Positions 15,824-24,293 of a stretch of 27,571 nucleotides of DNA are shown here, in pieces (positions within the stretch are counted from its first letter, which is position 1; each line of letters begins with the position of its first letter). Origin of the DNA: Roseiarcus sp. Its GTDB lineage: Bacteria; Pseudomonadota; Alphaproteobacteria; Rhizobiales; Beijerinckiaceae. A program made the translations under genes and the position numbers. The stretch spans positions 1 through 27,571 of the forward strand of contig JASLHV010000029.1 in NCBI GenBank assembly GCA_030153205.1, read 5' to 3'. The notes beneath the pieces are model-generated. The model had not been told where the DNA came from and did not search any database. It saw only the letters and a list, made by a program, of their open reading frames with translations.

Positions 15824-16819
15824 ATGAGCGAGAAGCATCGGATCGGACTCGTCGGCGGCGGCGTCATCGGCGCCGGGTGGGCCGCGCGATTTCTGCTGAA
15901 CGGCCATGATGTCGCGATCTTCGACCCTGATCCTGAGATCGGCCGCAAACTGGACGCCGTCGTCGGCGCGGCCAGACGCGCTTACGCCAAACTCTACCCC
16001 AGCGCCGCCTTAGGCGAAGGCGCGCTGACCATCGTCAAATCCGCCACTGAGGCCGCAGCCAATGCGGATTTTATCCAGGAGAGCCTGCCTGAGCGGGAGG
16101 ATCTAAAACAATCCGTGCTCGCCGATATCGATCGGACCGCCCGCCCTGATGTGGTCATCGGCTCGTCGACGTCTGGCCTTTTGCCGACGCGTCTCCAAGC
16201 GAAGATGACGCATCCCGAGCGCCTGGTCGTCGGCCATCCGTTCAATCCGGTCTATCTTTTGCCCTTGGTCGAAATCTGCGGCGGCGAAAAGACCAGCGAC
16301 GCCGCCAAGCAGACCGCGGCGCGACTCTATGAGTCCGTCGGCATGCGTCCGCTCCTTGTCAGGAAGGAGATCGACGGTTTTATCGCGGACCGTTTGCTCG
16401 AGGCGTTGTGGCGCGAAGCGCTCTGGCTGGTCAATGACGGCGTCGCCACGACGGAAGAAATCGACGACGCCATTCGCTTCGGCGCCGGCTTGCGCTGGTC
16501 ATTCATGGGCACGTTCCTGATCTATCGAATGGCCGGCGGCGAAGCCGGGATGCGGCACTTCCTGGCGCAATTCGGCCCAGCGCTGAAACTCCCTTGGACC
16601 AAATTGGAGGCGCCGGAACTGACCGACAGGCTCATCGAGACCGTATCGACCCAATCAGATGATCAGGCTGGCTCCGCATCGATCCGCGAACTGGAGATCC
16701 TCCGGGACGATTGCCTGGTTTCGGTTCTTTCTGCACTCCGCGCTGCGGACTATGGCGCAGGCGGCGTGATCAGGAAGCACGAGCAAACGCTAGCGAGCGA
16801 AGCAGGAGCGAAAGCTTAG
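15824..16819 (+). CDS. lcdH: L-carnitine dehydrogenase (3-hydroxyacyl-CoA dehydrogenase fold)
   Basis: The product oxidises L-carnitine to 3-dehydrocarnitine with NAD in the cytoplasm. It has 331 residues: Rossmann motif GLVGGGVIGAGW at 8-19, QESLPER near 86, STSGLLPT, and catalytic His138 in VGHPFNP. The second domain carries GLRWSFMGTFLIYRMAGG and GMRHFLAQFGPALKLPWTKL, which I recognise from carnitine dehydrogenases rather than fatty-acid enzymes. Some homologues carry a fused C-terminal thioesterase that hydrolyses betainyl-CoA; this one ends without it, and no separate thioesterase gene is in the window. It is 7 bases from the BKACE gene and forms a two-step pathway with it. Confidence 0.87.
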   Translation: MSEKHRIGLVGGGVIGAGWAARFLLNGHDVAIFDPDPEIGRKLDAVVGAARRAYAKLYPSAALGEGALTIVKSATEAAANADFIQESLPEREDLKQSVLADIDRTARPDVVIGSSTSGLLPTRLQAKMTHPERLVVGHPFNPVYLLPLVEICGGEKTSDAAKQTAARLYESVGMRPLLVRKEIDGFIADRLLEALWREALWLVNDGVATTEEIDDAIRFGAGLRWSFMGTFLIYRMAGGEAGMRHFLAQFGPALKLPWTKLEAPELTDRLIETVSTQSDDQAGSASIRELEILRDDCLVSVLSALRAADYGAGGVIRKHEQTLASEAGAKA

Positions 16820-17167
16820 CGCGCGTGATGATCCAAATTTCTTGCGCAAAGCGACGGCGGTAAAATTATAATAATGTCGGCTGTGGGCCGTTTGATGTCG
16901 GATTTGGAAAAGTCGGCCAACGCTCATTGCGCATGATGATTTCGTCAAGGATTTCAGGTGGGGGACTTGAGTTCGCTTGATCGCCGCGATCCGTTGGCGC
17001 CTTGGGAGCGGCGCCATTGGTTCGGATTTGACAACCTGCTGTCGAAAGGCGCGACAAAATTCCGTTGCAAGTCCATTGCGCGCTTTAGGCGGCCGTTCAT
17101 AATGTGAAGTCCGGGGCTTTTGGAGGGACGACGGTCCGCCGTCGTCGCGTTGAGGGAGATCACGAGT
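16820..17167 (+). promoter_or_regulatory. 348-base leader before the Dpp-type operon
   Basis: No convincing gene is present on either strand. TATAAT (16867-16872) is preceded by TTGCGC (16842-16847) at a 19-base spacing, a weak promoter candidate. TTGACA occurs at 17028-17033 but lacks a good -10 box. An inverted repeat TGGCGCC/GGCGCCA (16995-17001 and 17010-17016) has an 8-base loop. A second, GACGACGG/CCGTCGTC (17127-17134 and 17139-17146), has a 4-base loop and lies just ahead of GAGGGAG (17152-17158), the ribosome site of the next gene. The last hairpin could modulate translation. No known riboswitch was recognised. Confidence 0.4.
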
Positions 17168-18742
17168 ATGACCGACACCACGACAAAGCCGCAGGGCGCT
17201 TCAGGACTGATCGTCGACCGACGCGAATTGATGATGGGCGCCGCCGCCGTAGGGCTCGGCTTTGGTCTCGATATGCGAGGAGCTCTCGCGCAAGAGACGC
17301 CTAAAAAGGGTGGCACGCTGAAGCTCGGCATGGAAGGCGGCAGCGCCTCCGACAGCCTTGACCCGCGAACCTACGCCGACTCCATTCCGATTTCTTACGG
17401 CTGGCAAATCTGCAACGGCCTTGTCGAAGTCGACGAAAAAGGCGACGCCGCCGGCGAACTGGCGGAGAGCTTCGAAGCCAAGCCCGGCGCGACGACCTGG
17501 ATTTTCAACCTCCGCAAAGGCGTGACGTTCCACAACGGCAAGACCCTTGACGCCGATGACGTCATCTATTCGCTTAATCTGCATCGCGGCGAAACCAAGT
17601 CCGGCGCGAAAGACCTCCTCTCCGGCATCTCGGACATCAAGAAAGTCACGCCCAATCAGATCGAGATCACGCTGAAGAGCGGCGATGCGGGCCTGCCCTA
17701 TGTTTTCGCCGACTATCACGTCCTGATCGTGCCGAACGGTTTCGCGGACTTTTCGAAACTTGTCGGCACCGGCGCTTTCAAGCTCGAAAGCTTCGAACCA
17801 GGCGTTCGGGTGCTCACCAAGAACGCTGGGAATTATTGGAAGCCCAATCGCGGCAATTTCGACAGTATCGAGCTGCGCTATGTTCCGGACTCCGCTGCGC
17901 GCATGCAGGCGTTGGTTTCGGGCCAGATCGACGCCGCCAACCGCCTGGACGCCAAGACCGTCTCCTTCGTGATGAAGGCGCCGACCGTCAATGTCGTCCG
18001 CACCAAGGGCACGGGCAACCGCTTCGCCTTCGTGGCGCTCTGCGATACCGATCCTTACACCAACAATGACATTCGCCTCGCGCTGAAATACGGCATCGAT
18101 CGCCAGAAGATCATCGACAATGTCTACAAAGGCTTTGCGACGATCGGCAATGACACGACGGTGCCACCGTCGATGAAATATTTCGCCAAGGACATTCCGC
18201 AACGTCCCTACGATCCGGACAAGGCGGCGTTCCATTTCAAGAAGGCCGGCATGGCCAACGCCAAGATGGAGCTGCAGGTCTCGGAAGGCGCGTTCTCCGG
18301 CGCCACCGACGCGGCGGTCCTCTATCAAGAATCGATGAAGAAGGCGGGGCTCGATCTCCAGGTCAAGCGCGTCTCGGGCGACGGCTATTGGGACAATGTC
18401 TGGCTCAAGCAGCCGTTCTGCGCGGTTTATTGGGGCGGCCGCCCGACGGCCGACAACCAATTGTCGCAAACCTTCCTGTCGAGCGCCAACTGGAATGACA
18501 CCCATTGGAAGCGTCCGGAGTTCGACAAGCTGATCATCGACGCGCGCGCCGAACTGGACGAAGCCAAGCGCACGCAGATGTACGCCGATGCGCAGAAGAT
18601 GATTGTCGATGACGGCGGCATGGTCTGCTTCGCCATCGGCGACTATCTCGACGGCTACAATAAGAAAGTCAAAGGCGCCGCGCCGCATCCGCATTACGAT
18701 ATGTGCGACCAGCGCATTGCCGAAAAGGGCTGGTTCGCCTGA
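17168..18742 (+). CDS. Dpp/Opp-type ABC substrate-binding protein with Tat-like signal
   Basis: This is a periplasmic family 5 solute-binding protein of 524 residues from ATG 17168; GAGGGAG lies nine bases upstream. Its signal peptide has adjacent arginines (Arg18-Arg19, DRRELMMG), a moderately hydrophobic stretch and an ALA cut site near residue 41, so Tat export is likely. The mature part has the usual layout: GGTLKLGMEGG, SLDPRTYAD, NGLVEVDEKGD, WIFNLRKGVTFHNGK, DADDVIYSLN, and later VALCDTDPY, DIRLALKYGIDRQ and YWGGRPTADNQLS. The family binds peptides, but also many other compounds. Its genes sit between carnitine enzymes and choline-sulfatase, so a quaternary amine, or an ester or peptide of one, is a reasonable guess. 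Confidence 0.9.
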   Translation: MTDTTTKPQGASGLIVDRRELMMGAAAVGLGFGLDMRGALAQETPKKGGTLKLGMEGGSASDSLDPRTYADSIPISYGWQICNGLVEVDEKGDAAGELAESFEAKPGATTWIFNLRKGVTFHNGKTLDADDVIYSLNLHRGETKSGAKDLLSGISDIKKVTPNQIEITLKSGDAGLPYVFADYHVLIVPNGFADFSKLVGTGAFKLESFEPGVRVLTKNAGNYWKPNRGNFDSIELRYVPDSAARMQALVSGQIDAANRLDAKTVSFVMKAPTVNVVRTKGTGNRFAFVALCDTDPYTNNDIRLALKYGIDRQKIIDNVYKGFATIGNDTTVPPSMKYFAKDIPQRPYDPDKAAFHFKKAGMANAKMELQVSEGAFSGATDAAVLYQESMKKAGLDLQVKRVSGDGYWDNVWLKQPFCAVYWGGRPTADNQLSQTFLSSANWNDTHWKRPEFDKLIIDARAELDEAKRTQMYADAQKMIVDDGGMVCFAIGDYLDGYNKKVKGAAPHPHYDMCDQRIAEKGWFA

Positions 18743-18781
18743 TGCAATCGGGGCTTTCAACGCACAACTAAGAGGGCGTCC

Positions 18782-19729
18782 GTGCTTCGTCTCATCGCAA
18801 CACGGGCCCTTCTCGGCGTAGCGACGCTCTTCGCAGTCTCGGTGCTGATTTTCATCTGCGTCCAGATACTGCCAGGAGACGTCGCTTCGTCTATACTTGG
18901 ACAGCAGGCGACGCCTGAGAACTTAAAGGCGCTGAGGACAGAGCTGGGCCTCGATCAGCCAGCCTATGTCCGCTATTTCTCATGGTTCTGGGGCGTGTTG
19001 CACGGCGATTTCGGCCGCGCTCTGACGAACAAGCGCGACATCATGGGCGACCTCTGGCCGAGGTTCGTCAATACGTTGTTTCTTGCTTGCTATTCCGCCG
19101 CGATTTCGGTGCCGATCTCGGTCGGCGTCGGCATTATGGCCGCCATCCGCGAAGGCCGCCCTTCCGACCGCATCGCGAATATTCTCAGCCTCGTCGCGAT
19201 CTCGTTTCCGGAATTCTTTGTCGGCTACATCTTGATGCTGATTTTCTCGACGTGGCTGGGCTGGTTTCCATCTCTGGCGACAGTATTTTCGGGCATGGGG
19301 ATCGGCGAACGTTTCTATGTCGCGACCCTGCCGGCCCTTGCGCTCACGCTCGTCGTCCTCGCGCATATGATGCGCATGACCCGCAACGCCGTTCTCTCCA
19401 TCATGTCGACGCCTTATGTGGAAATGGCCTTTCTCAAAGGCATGACCCGTACGCGTGTCGTCGCGCGGCACGCGCTGCCCAATGCGGCCGGGCCGATCAT
19501 TTCGATCATCGCCCTGGATCTCGCCTATCTTGTCGTCGGCATCGTCGTCATCGAGAACGTCTTCACATATCCGGGCGTGGGACAATTCATGGTCGACGCC
19601 GTGTCCAAACGCGACATTCCCGTCGTCCAGGATTGCGGCCTCGCCTTCGCTGCGGTCTATGTAACCCTCAACACTTTGGCGGATATCCTCGCCATTGTGG
19701 TCAACCCGCGCCTTCGGCGTCGACGATAA
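18782..19729 (+). CDS. ABC transporter permease, DppB type
   Basis: This inner-membrane subunit has 315 residues from GTG 18782, with GAGGG a few bases upstream. Its first helix (about residues 9-31) is followed by ILPGDVA, the classic family start, and then LRTELGLDQPAYVRYFSWFWGVLHGDFG before the second helix. Further helices lie near 95-120, 135-160, 180-200, 235-260 and 280-305. The EAA loop is at about 210-240 (PYVEMAFLKGMTRTRVVARHALPN). It follows the binding-protein gene by 39 bases and pairs with the DppC-type permease encoded next. Confidence 0.93.
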   Translation: MLRLIATRALLGVATLFAVSVLIFICVQILPGDVASSILGQQATPENLKALRTELGLDQPAYVRYFSWFWGVLHGDFGRALTNKRDIMGDLWPRFVNTLFLACYSAAISVPISVGVGIMAAIREGRPSDRIANILSLVAISFPEFFVGYILMLIFSTWLGWFPSLATVFSGMGIGERFYVATLPALALTLVVLAHMMRMTRNAVLSIMSTPYVEMAFLKGMTRTRVVARHALPNAAGPIISIIALDLAYLVVGIVVIENVFTYPGVGQFMVDAVSKRDIPVVQDCGLAFAAVYVTLNTLADILAIVVNPRLRRRR

Positions 19730-19739
19730 GCGAGAGCCC

Positions 19740-20573
19740 ATGACGATCTATGGACATCGCGCGCCGGTGACAGCCCAAGTCGGGTTGGCGATCATTGCTT
19801 TCTTTTTGCTCGTCGCGGTTATCGGGCCGTTCCTAACGCCTTATACGGAGTCGCAGATCGTCGGAGGAACCTGGGATTCGTCCTCGGCGCAAATGTGGCT
19901 GGGCGCCGACCAAGACGGCCGCGACATGCTGACCCGGTTGATCTATGGCGCGCGTCTGTCCATGGGCGTGGCCGCCGCCACGACTATTTTGTCCTTCTTC
20001 GTCGGCATCGTTCTCGGCTTTGTCGCCGCGGTCATGGGCCCGTGGATGGACATGTTCCTTTCACGCGTCGTCGACATCATTCTCTCGATCCCAACCTTGA
20101 TCCTGGCGCTGATCATCTTGAACGGATTGGGCTCTTCGATCCCGGTTCTGATCATCACGATCGCTTTGCTGGATTCGACCAAGGTTTTCCGCCTCGCCCG
20201 CGCTTTGGGAAAAAATATTTCCGTGCTCGAATTCGTCGAGGCGGCGAGAATGCGCGGCGAAGGCCTTTGGTGGATCATCAGCCGCGAGATATTTCCAAAT
20301 TCCATCGCGCCGCTCGCTTCCGAATTTGGCTTGCGGTTCTGCTTCAACTTTCTGTTCATCGCCGCGTTGAGCTTCCTCGGCATCGGCGTGCAATTGCCGT
20401 TCGCGGACCTTGGCGGCATGGTCAAGGACAATGCCGGCGGCATCGTCTACGGCATCCTTGCGCCTTTGTACCCTGCTTTCGCCATCGCGACGTTGACCGT
20501 CGGCGTCAATCTTGTGGTCGATTGGCTTTTGTCGATCGACGCCCGGCCTTCCGGAGCGCAAGCAGAAATGTGA
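19740..20573 (+). CDS. ABC transporter permease, DppC type
   Basis: The second permease has 277 residues from ATG 19740, ten bases after the preceding stop. Helix 1 spans about 11-32 (AQVGLAIIAFFLLVAVIGPFL). The family motif WLGADQDGRDMLTRLIYGARLS lies at about 52-73, and the EAA loop at about 165-195 (FVEAARMRGEGLWWIISREIFPNSIAPL). The C-terminal helix carries the usual GVNLVVDWLLSIDARP. An in-frame start further upstream was rejected because it would overlap the DppB gene and add a poor N-terminus. Confidence 0.93.
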   Translation: MTIYGHRAPVTAQVGLAIIAFFLLVAVIGPFLTPYTESQIVGGTWDSSSAQMWLGADQDGRDMLTRLIYGARLSMGVAAATTILSFFVGIVLGFVAAVMGPWMDMFLSRVVDIILSIPTLILALIILNGLGSSIPVLIITIALLDSTKVFRLARALGKNISVLEFVEAARMRGEGLWWIISREIFPNSIAPLASEFGLRFCFNFLFIAALSFLGIGVQLPFADLGGMVKDNAGGIVYGILAPLYPAFAIATLTVGVNLVVDWLLSIDARPSGAQAEM

Positions 20574-20586
20574 GGTCATTGCGGCA

Positions 20587-22203
20587 ATGAGCGATACTTT
20601 CGTACTTCAACTGCAAGGCCTCCAAGTCGAGACAATCAAAGGCGTCGTGCTCGTCGACAAAGTCGACGTGACATTGAAGCGGGGAGAAATCCTGGGGCTG
20701 ATCGGCGAATCCGGCGCCGGCAAATCAACGATCGGTCTTGCGGCCATGGCCTATGCGCGCGCCGGCTGCCGCATTACCGACGGCGCGGTGACAATCAACG
20801 GGACGGATTTGCGCGCCAGCACGGCGGCGCAACGTCGCAATTTCCGCGGCAAGAGCATTTCTTATATCGCCCAAAGCGCCGCGGCTTCGTTCAATCCAGC
20901 GATGACGCTGATGGAGCAGTTCTGCGAGGCGCCTGTCATCCATGGCGTGATGTCGCGCCAGGAGGCGGAAGCGAACGCCAAGCGTCTGTTCCGCATTCTG
21001 CAATTGCCGGACCCGGACAATTTCGGCTCGAAATACCCGCACGAAGCGTCGGGCGGCCAATTGCAACGCGCCATGGCGGCCATGGCCATGAGTTGCCGCC
21101 CGGACATTATCGTGCTCGACGAGCCGACGACCGCGCTCGACGTCACCACGCAAATCGAAGTCCTCGCGCTGCTGCGCGATCTCATTCGCGAATTCGGCAC
21201 CGCCGGCCTCTACGTGACACATGATCTGGCGGTCGTCGCGCAGATCGCGCATCGGATCATGGTGCTTCGCCATGGCAAGATGATCGAGGTCGGCGACGCC
21301 CGCCAGATTCTCGAGCATCCGGCCACGCCTTACGCGACGGCTCTGGTCAACGAGCGGCGCGATGCGGGCCATCTCGCGCTGATGGCGCCGAAGGAAGAAG
21401 GCATTCCGATCCTGAGCATGACGAATGTCGAGGCCGGCTATCTTCCCGGCGTACCGATCGTCAAAAACATCAGCGCATCGATCAGGCGCGGTGAGACCCT
21501 CGCTGTCGTCGGCGAGTCCGGATCCGGCAAAAGCTCGATGGCGCGCGTGGTGACGGGGCTGTTGCGGCGCTGGGCTGGCGACGTGAAGCTCGCCGGTGAG
21601 ACTTTGCCGCCGGCTTTGGAGAGCCGGCCAAAAGATGTGATGCGCCGTCTGCAAATGGTGCATCAAATGCCGGATGTCGCGCTGAATCCGCGCCAGACGC
21701 TGGGCGAAATCATTGGCCGTCCCGCCGGTTTCTTTTTCAAACGGTCGGGCTCGCAAGTTAAGGACCGTGTGGCAGAATTGCTGCGCCAAGTCGGCCTGCC
21801 GGAAGACTTCGCCTCACGCCGTCCCGGGCAGCTCTCGGGCGGTCAGAAACAACGCGTCTGTATCGCGCGGGCGCTTGCCGCCGAGCCGGACATCATCATC
21901 TGCGACGAACCGACTTCGGCGCTTGATCCTCTGGTCGCCGAAGAAGTCCTCAAGCTGTTGAAGCGCCTTCAGGACGAACTCGGCCTCGCCTATATGTTCA
22001 TCACGCATGATCTCGGCACGGTGCGTCGTATCGCGCACCGTACCGCGGTCATGCTGAGAGGCGAGATCATCGCGCAAGGACCAACGGCTGACATATTCGC
22101 GCCGCCGTTCCATCCCTACACGGAAAAACTGATGTCGTCCGTTCCCGAGATGGATACGACCTGGCTCGACCAGGTGCTCGCAAAGCGAAAGGTCGCGGCC
22201 TAA
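20587..22203 (+). CDS. Fused double ABC ATPase, DppD-DppF type
   Basis: A single 538-residue protein carries both nucleotide-binding domains of the importer. Domain 1 has Walker A GESGAGKST at 40-48, a signature read as ASGGQLQ near 154 and Walker B IIVLDEP near 173. Domain 2 has Walker A GESGSGKSS near 309-317, signature LSGGQKQ near 416 and Walker B IIICDEP near 436. Switch histidines are in YVTHDL and FITHDL. In E. coli these are separate DppD and DppF proteins; the fused form is common in alphaproteobacteria. The first signature has alanine in place of the usual leucine, so the two ATP sites may differ. ATG 20587 follows the permease stop by 13 bases. Confidence 0.93.
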   Translation: MSDTFVLQLQGLQVETIKGVVLVDKVDVTLKRGEILGLIGESGAGKSTIGLAAMAYARAGCRITDGAVTINGTDLRASTAAQRRNFRGKSISYIAQSAAASFNPAMTLMEQFCEAPVIHGVMSRQEAEANAKRLFRILQLPDPDNFGSKYPHEASGGQLQRAMAAMAMSCRPDIIVLDEPTTALDVTTQIEVLALLRDLIREFGTAGLYVTHDLAVVAQIAHRIMVLRHGKMIEVGDARQILEHPATPYATALVNERRDAGHLALMAPKEEGIPILSMTNVEAGYLPGVPIVKNISASIRRGETLAVVGESGSGKSSMARVVTGLLRRWAGDVKLAGETLPPALESRPKDVMRRLQMVHQMPDVALNPRQTLGEIIGRPAGFFFKRSGSQVKDRVAELLRQVGLPEDFASRRPGQLSGGQKQRVCIARALAAEPDIIICDEPTSALDPLVAEEVLKLLKRLQDELGLAYMFITHDLGTVRRIAHRTAVMLRGEIIAQGPTADIFAPPFHPYTEKLMSSVPEMDTTWLDQVLAKRKVAA

Positions 22204-22247
22204 ATCTCGGCGGCCTCGACAGATCCGCGTTAGGAAAACATCCGCCA

Positions 22248-24248
22248 ATGGCGGCCGTTAAAGTCGTCGAACATCTTTTCATCGCGCTCGGGGATGGCGC
22301 AAGGCTCGCCGCGCGCGTGTGGCTTCCTGCGGACGCAGTCGAAAAACCCGTGCCGGCCATCCTCGAATATATCCCCTATCGCAAGCGCGACGGCACGCGC
22401 GGGCGGGATGAACCGATGCATGGATGGTTCGCCGCGCAAGGCTACGCCGCGGTGCGCGTCGACATGCGCGGCTCGGGCGAGTCGGATGGCCACATGGCCG
22501 ATGAATATCTGCCGCAAGAGCTGAACGACGCTTGTGAAGTTATCGACTGGCTCAGCCGGCAGGATTGGTGCAACGGCCGCGTCGGCATGATGGGCAAGTC
22601 CTGGGGCGGCTTCAATGCGCTGCAGACGGCGGCGCTGCGGCCGCCGGCGCTGAAGGCCATTATCTCGGTCTGCTCGACTGACGATCGTTATGCCGACGAC
22701 ATCCACTATATGGGCGGCGCGCTGCTCAACGACAATCTCTGGTGGGGCGCGATCATGCTCGCCTACCAAGCGCGGCCGCCCGACCCTGCTCTTGTTGGCG
22801 AAGCATGGCGAGACCAATGGCTGGAGCGGCTTCGTACCCTACCCTTCTTTCCAGCTCTGTGGCTCGCGCACCAGAAACGCGACGCCTATTGGCGGCACGG
22901 CTCGGTTTGTGAGGATTTTTCGGCGATCGCCTGTCCGGTCTTTGCCGTCGGGGGTTGGGCGGACGCCTATACCAACGCGATTCCGCGGCTGCTCGCGGGC
23001 CTGACCGTACCGCGACTTGGATTGATCGGCCCTTGGGCGCATGTCTATCCGCAGGACGGCGCGCCGGGGCCGGCGATCGGTTTTCTTCAGGAGGCTTTGC
23101 GCTGGTGGGATCATTGGCTCAAAGATCAGGATCGCGGTGTCATGAACGAGCCGATGCTCCGCGCTTTCATCGAGGAATGGTCGCCGGCGGGCGATCGCGA
23201 TCCGACGCCCGGCCGCTTCGTCGGCGAAACGCGATGGCCGTCGCCGCATATTCTCGGACGCGCGATCTATTTGAATAGCGACGGTTTGCGCGATGCGCCC
23301 CTGACCGGCGAAGTCGCAACGATACGTTCCCCCTGCTGGACAGGCGTTGCCGTCGGCGAGTGGATGGGCACGGGCGTACCGGGACAAGGTCCGATCGATC
23401 AACGTCATGACGACGGTTTCTCTTGCAATTTCGACAGCGAGGGGCTGACGGACCCAATTGAAATTCTGGGCGGCCCGGAGATCGACGTCGAAATCGCCTC
23501 CGACAAGCCGATCGCCCAGCTTTGCGCGCGCCTCTGCGACGTTGCGCCGGACGGATCGTCGCGCCGCGTGTCATACGGCGTCCTCAATTTGACGCACCGG
23601 GACAGCCACGCCGAACCGAGCGCCTTGTCGCCAGGCGTATTCTATAAAGTCCGGCTAAAGCTCAATGATTGCGGCTACGCTTTTGCGCCGGGACATAAGA
23701 TACGCATGGCGCTTTCGAGCGCCTATTGGCCGCTGATCTGGCCCGCGCCGGAGACGGCGACGCTGACCCTCCGGCTTCCGGGCAGGCTGATCCTGCCCGT
23801 ACGCCCGCCTAACCCGCGCGATGCGGCGATAAAGTTCGAGCCGCCGCAACGCGGCGCGCCGACGCCGCAAACACGGACCGGCAAAGGACATTCGGCGCGC
23901 GAAGCAAGGATCGATCTTTTGACCGGCGTCGGCGCTTACGTCACCGATGGCAAGGGCGGTCTGTTCGGCGAAGGCGCGCATCGATTTGACGAGATCGATA
24001 CGAATGTCTCGCATGATCTGAGGCGCGAACTGACGATCGACGCGGATGATCCCTTAAGTGCGAACTATCGCATCGTCCAGAGCTATGATCTCGGCCGCGA
24101 AGGCTGGCGCATCCGGATCGAAACGGAGAGCGCCATGCGCGCGACGGCCGATGATTTCATCTTGACCGCGACGGTCAGCGCTTATGAGAACGGCGCTTTA
24201 GCGATCACGCGAGAATTCGCGGAGACGATCCCGCGCGATCTCTTATGA
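22248..24248 (+). CDS. CocE/NonD-family serine hydrolase (X-Pro dipeptidyl-peptidase S15-like)
   Basis: This alpha/beta hydrolase has 666 residues and no evident signal peptide, so it probably acts in the cytoplasm. The catalytic triad is visible: Ser118 in GKSWGGF, Asp239 in GGWADAY and His265 in GPWAHVYP. The N-terminus carries PAILEYIPYRKRDGT, and RVDMRGSGESDG near residue 70 is typical of the family. A C-terminal jelly-roll domain follows from about residue 340. The family includes cocaine esterase, X-prolyl dipeptidyl peptidases and glutaryl-7-ACA acylases. The C-terminal region extends well past the usual 550-600 residues. It lies 44 bases after the transporter ATPase gene, so it probably acts on the imported compound. 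In this setting an ester or amide of carnitine, choline or proline betaine is an attractive but unproved substrate. Confidence 0.88.
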   Translation: MAAVKVVEHLFIALGDGARLAARVWLPADAVEKPVPAILEYIPYRKRDGTRGRDEPMHGWFAAQGYAAVRVDMRGSGESDGHMADEYLPQELNDACEVIDWLSRQDWCNGRVGMMGKSWGGFNALQTAALRPPALKAIISVCSTDDRYADDIHYMGGALLNDNLWWGAIMLAYQARPPDPALVGEAWRDQWLERLRTLPFFPALWLAHQKRDAYWRHGSVCEDFSAIACPVFAVGGWADAYTNAIPRLLAGLTVPRLGLIGPWAHVYPQDGAPGPAIGFLQEALRWWDHWLKDQDRGVMNEPMLRAFIEEWSPAGDRDPTPGRFVGETRWPSPHILGRAIYLNSDGLRDAPLTGEVATIRSPCWTGVAVGEWMGTGVPGQGPIDQRHDDGFSCNFDSEGLTDPIEILGGPEIDVEIASDKPIAQLCARLCDVAPDGSSRRVSYGVLNLTHRDSHAEPSALSPGVFYKVRLKLNDCGYAFAPGHKIRMALSSAYWPLIWPAPETATLTLRLPGRLILPVRPPNPRDAAIKFEPPQRGAPTPQTRTGKGHSAREARIDLLTGVGAYVTDGKGGLFGEGAHRFDEIDTNVSHDLRRELTIDADDPLSANYRIVQSYDLGREGWRIRIETESAMRATADDFILTATVSAYENGALAITREFAETIPRDLL

Positions 24249-24293
24249 TGGGACCAAAGGATCGCTCATTCAGGTTTGGAGTTTGAAGACGAG

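Noticed and set aside
14839..15948. A 369-codon minus-strand frame across the BKACE gene and the start of the carnitine dehydrogenase gene
   Set aside because: It spans two well-supported + strand genes and their junction and shows no family signature.
16842..16872. TTGCGC...TATAAT as a firm promoter of the Dpp-type operon
   Set aside because: The 19-base spacer and weak -35 box make it only a candidate; it is noted in the leader entry and not listed as its own feature.
16790..17331. Small minus-strand frames in the leader before the Dpp-type operon, considered as a regulator or transposase remnant
   Set aside because: No helix-turn-helix, catalytic or other recognisable motif, and no ribosome site; treated as non-coding.
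17201..18760. A 519-codon open frame on the minus strand opposite the Dpp-type binding-protein gene
   Set aside because: It mirrors the codon pattern of a well-supported + strand gene, has no recognisable domain and is rich in Arg, Ala and Val as antisense frames in GC-rich DNA are.
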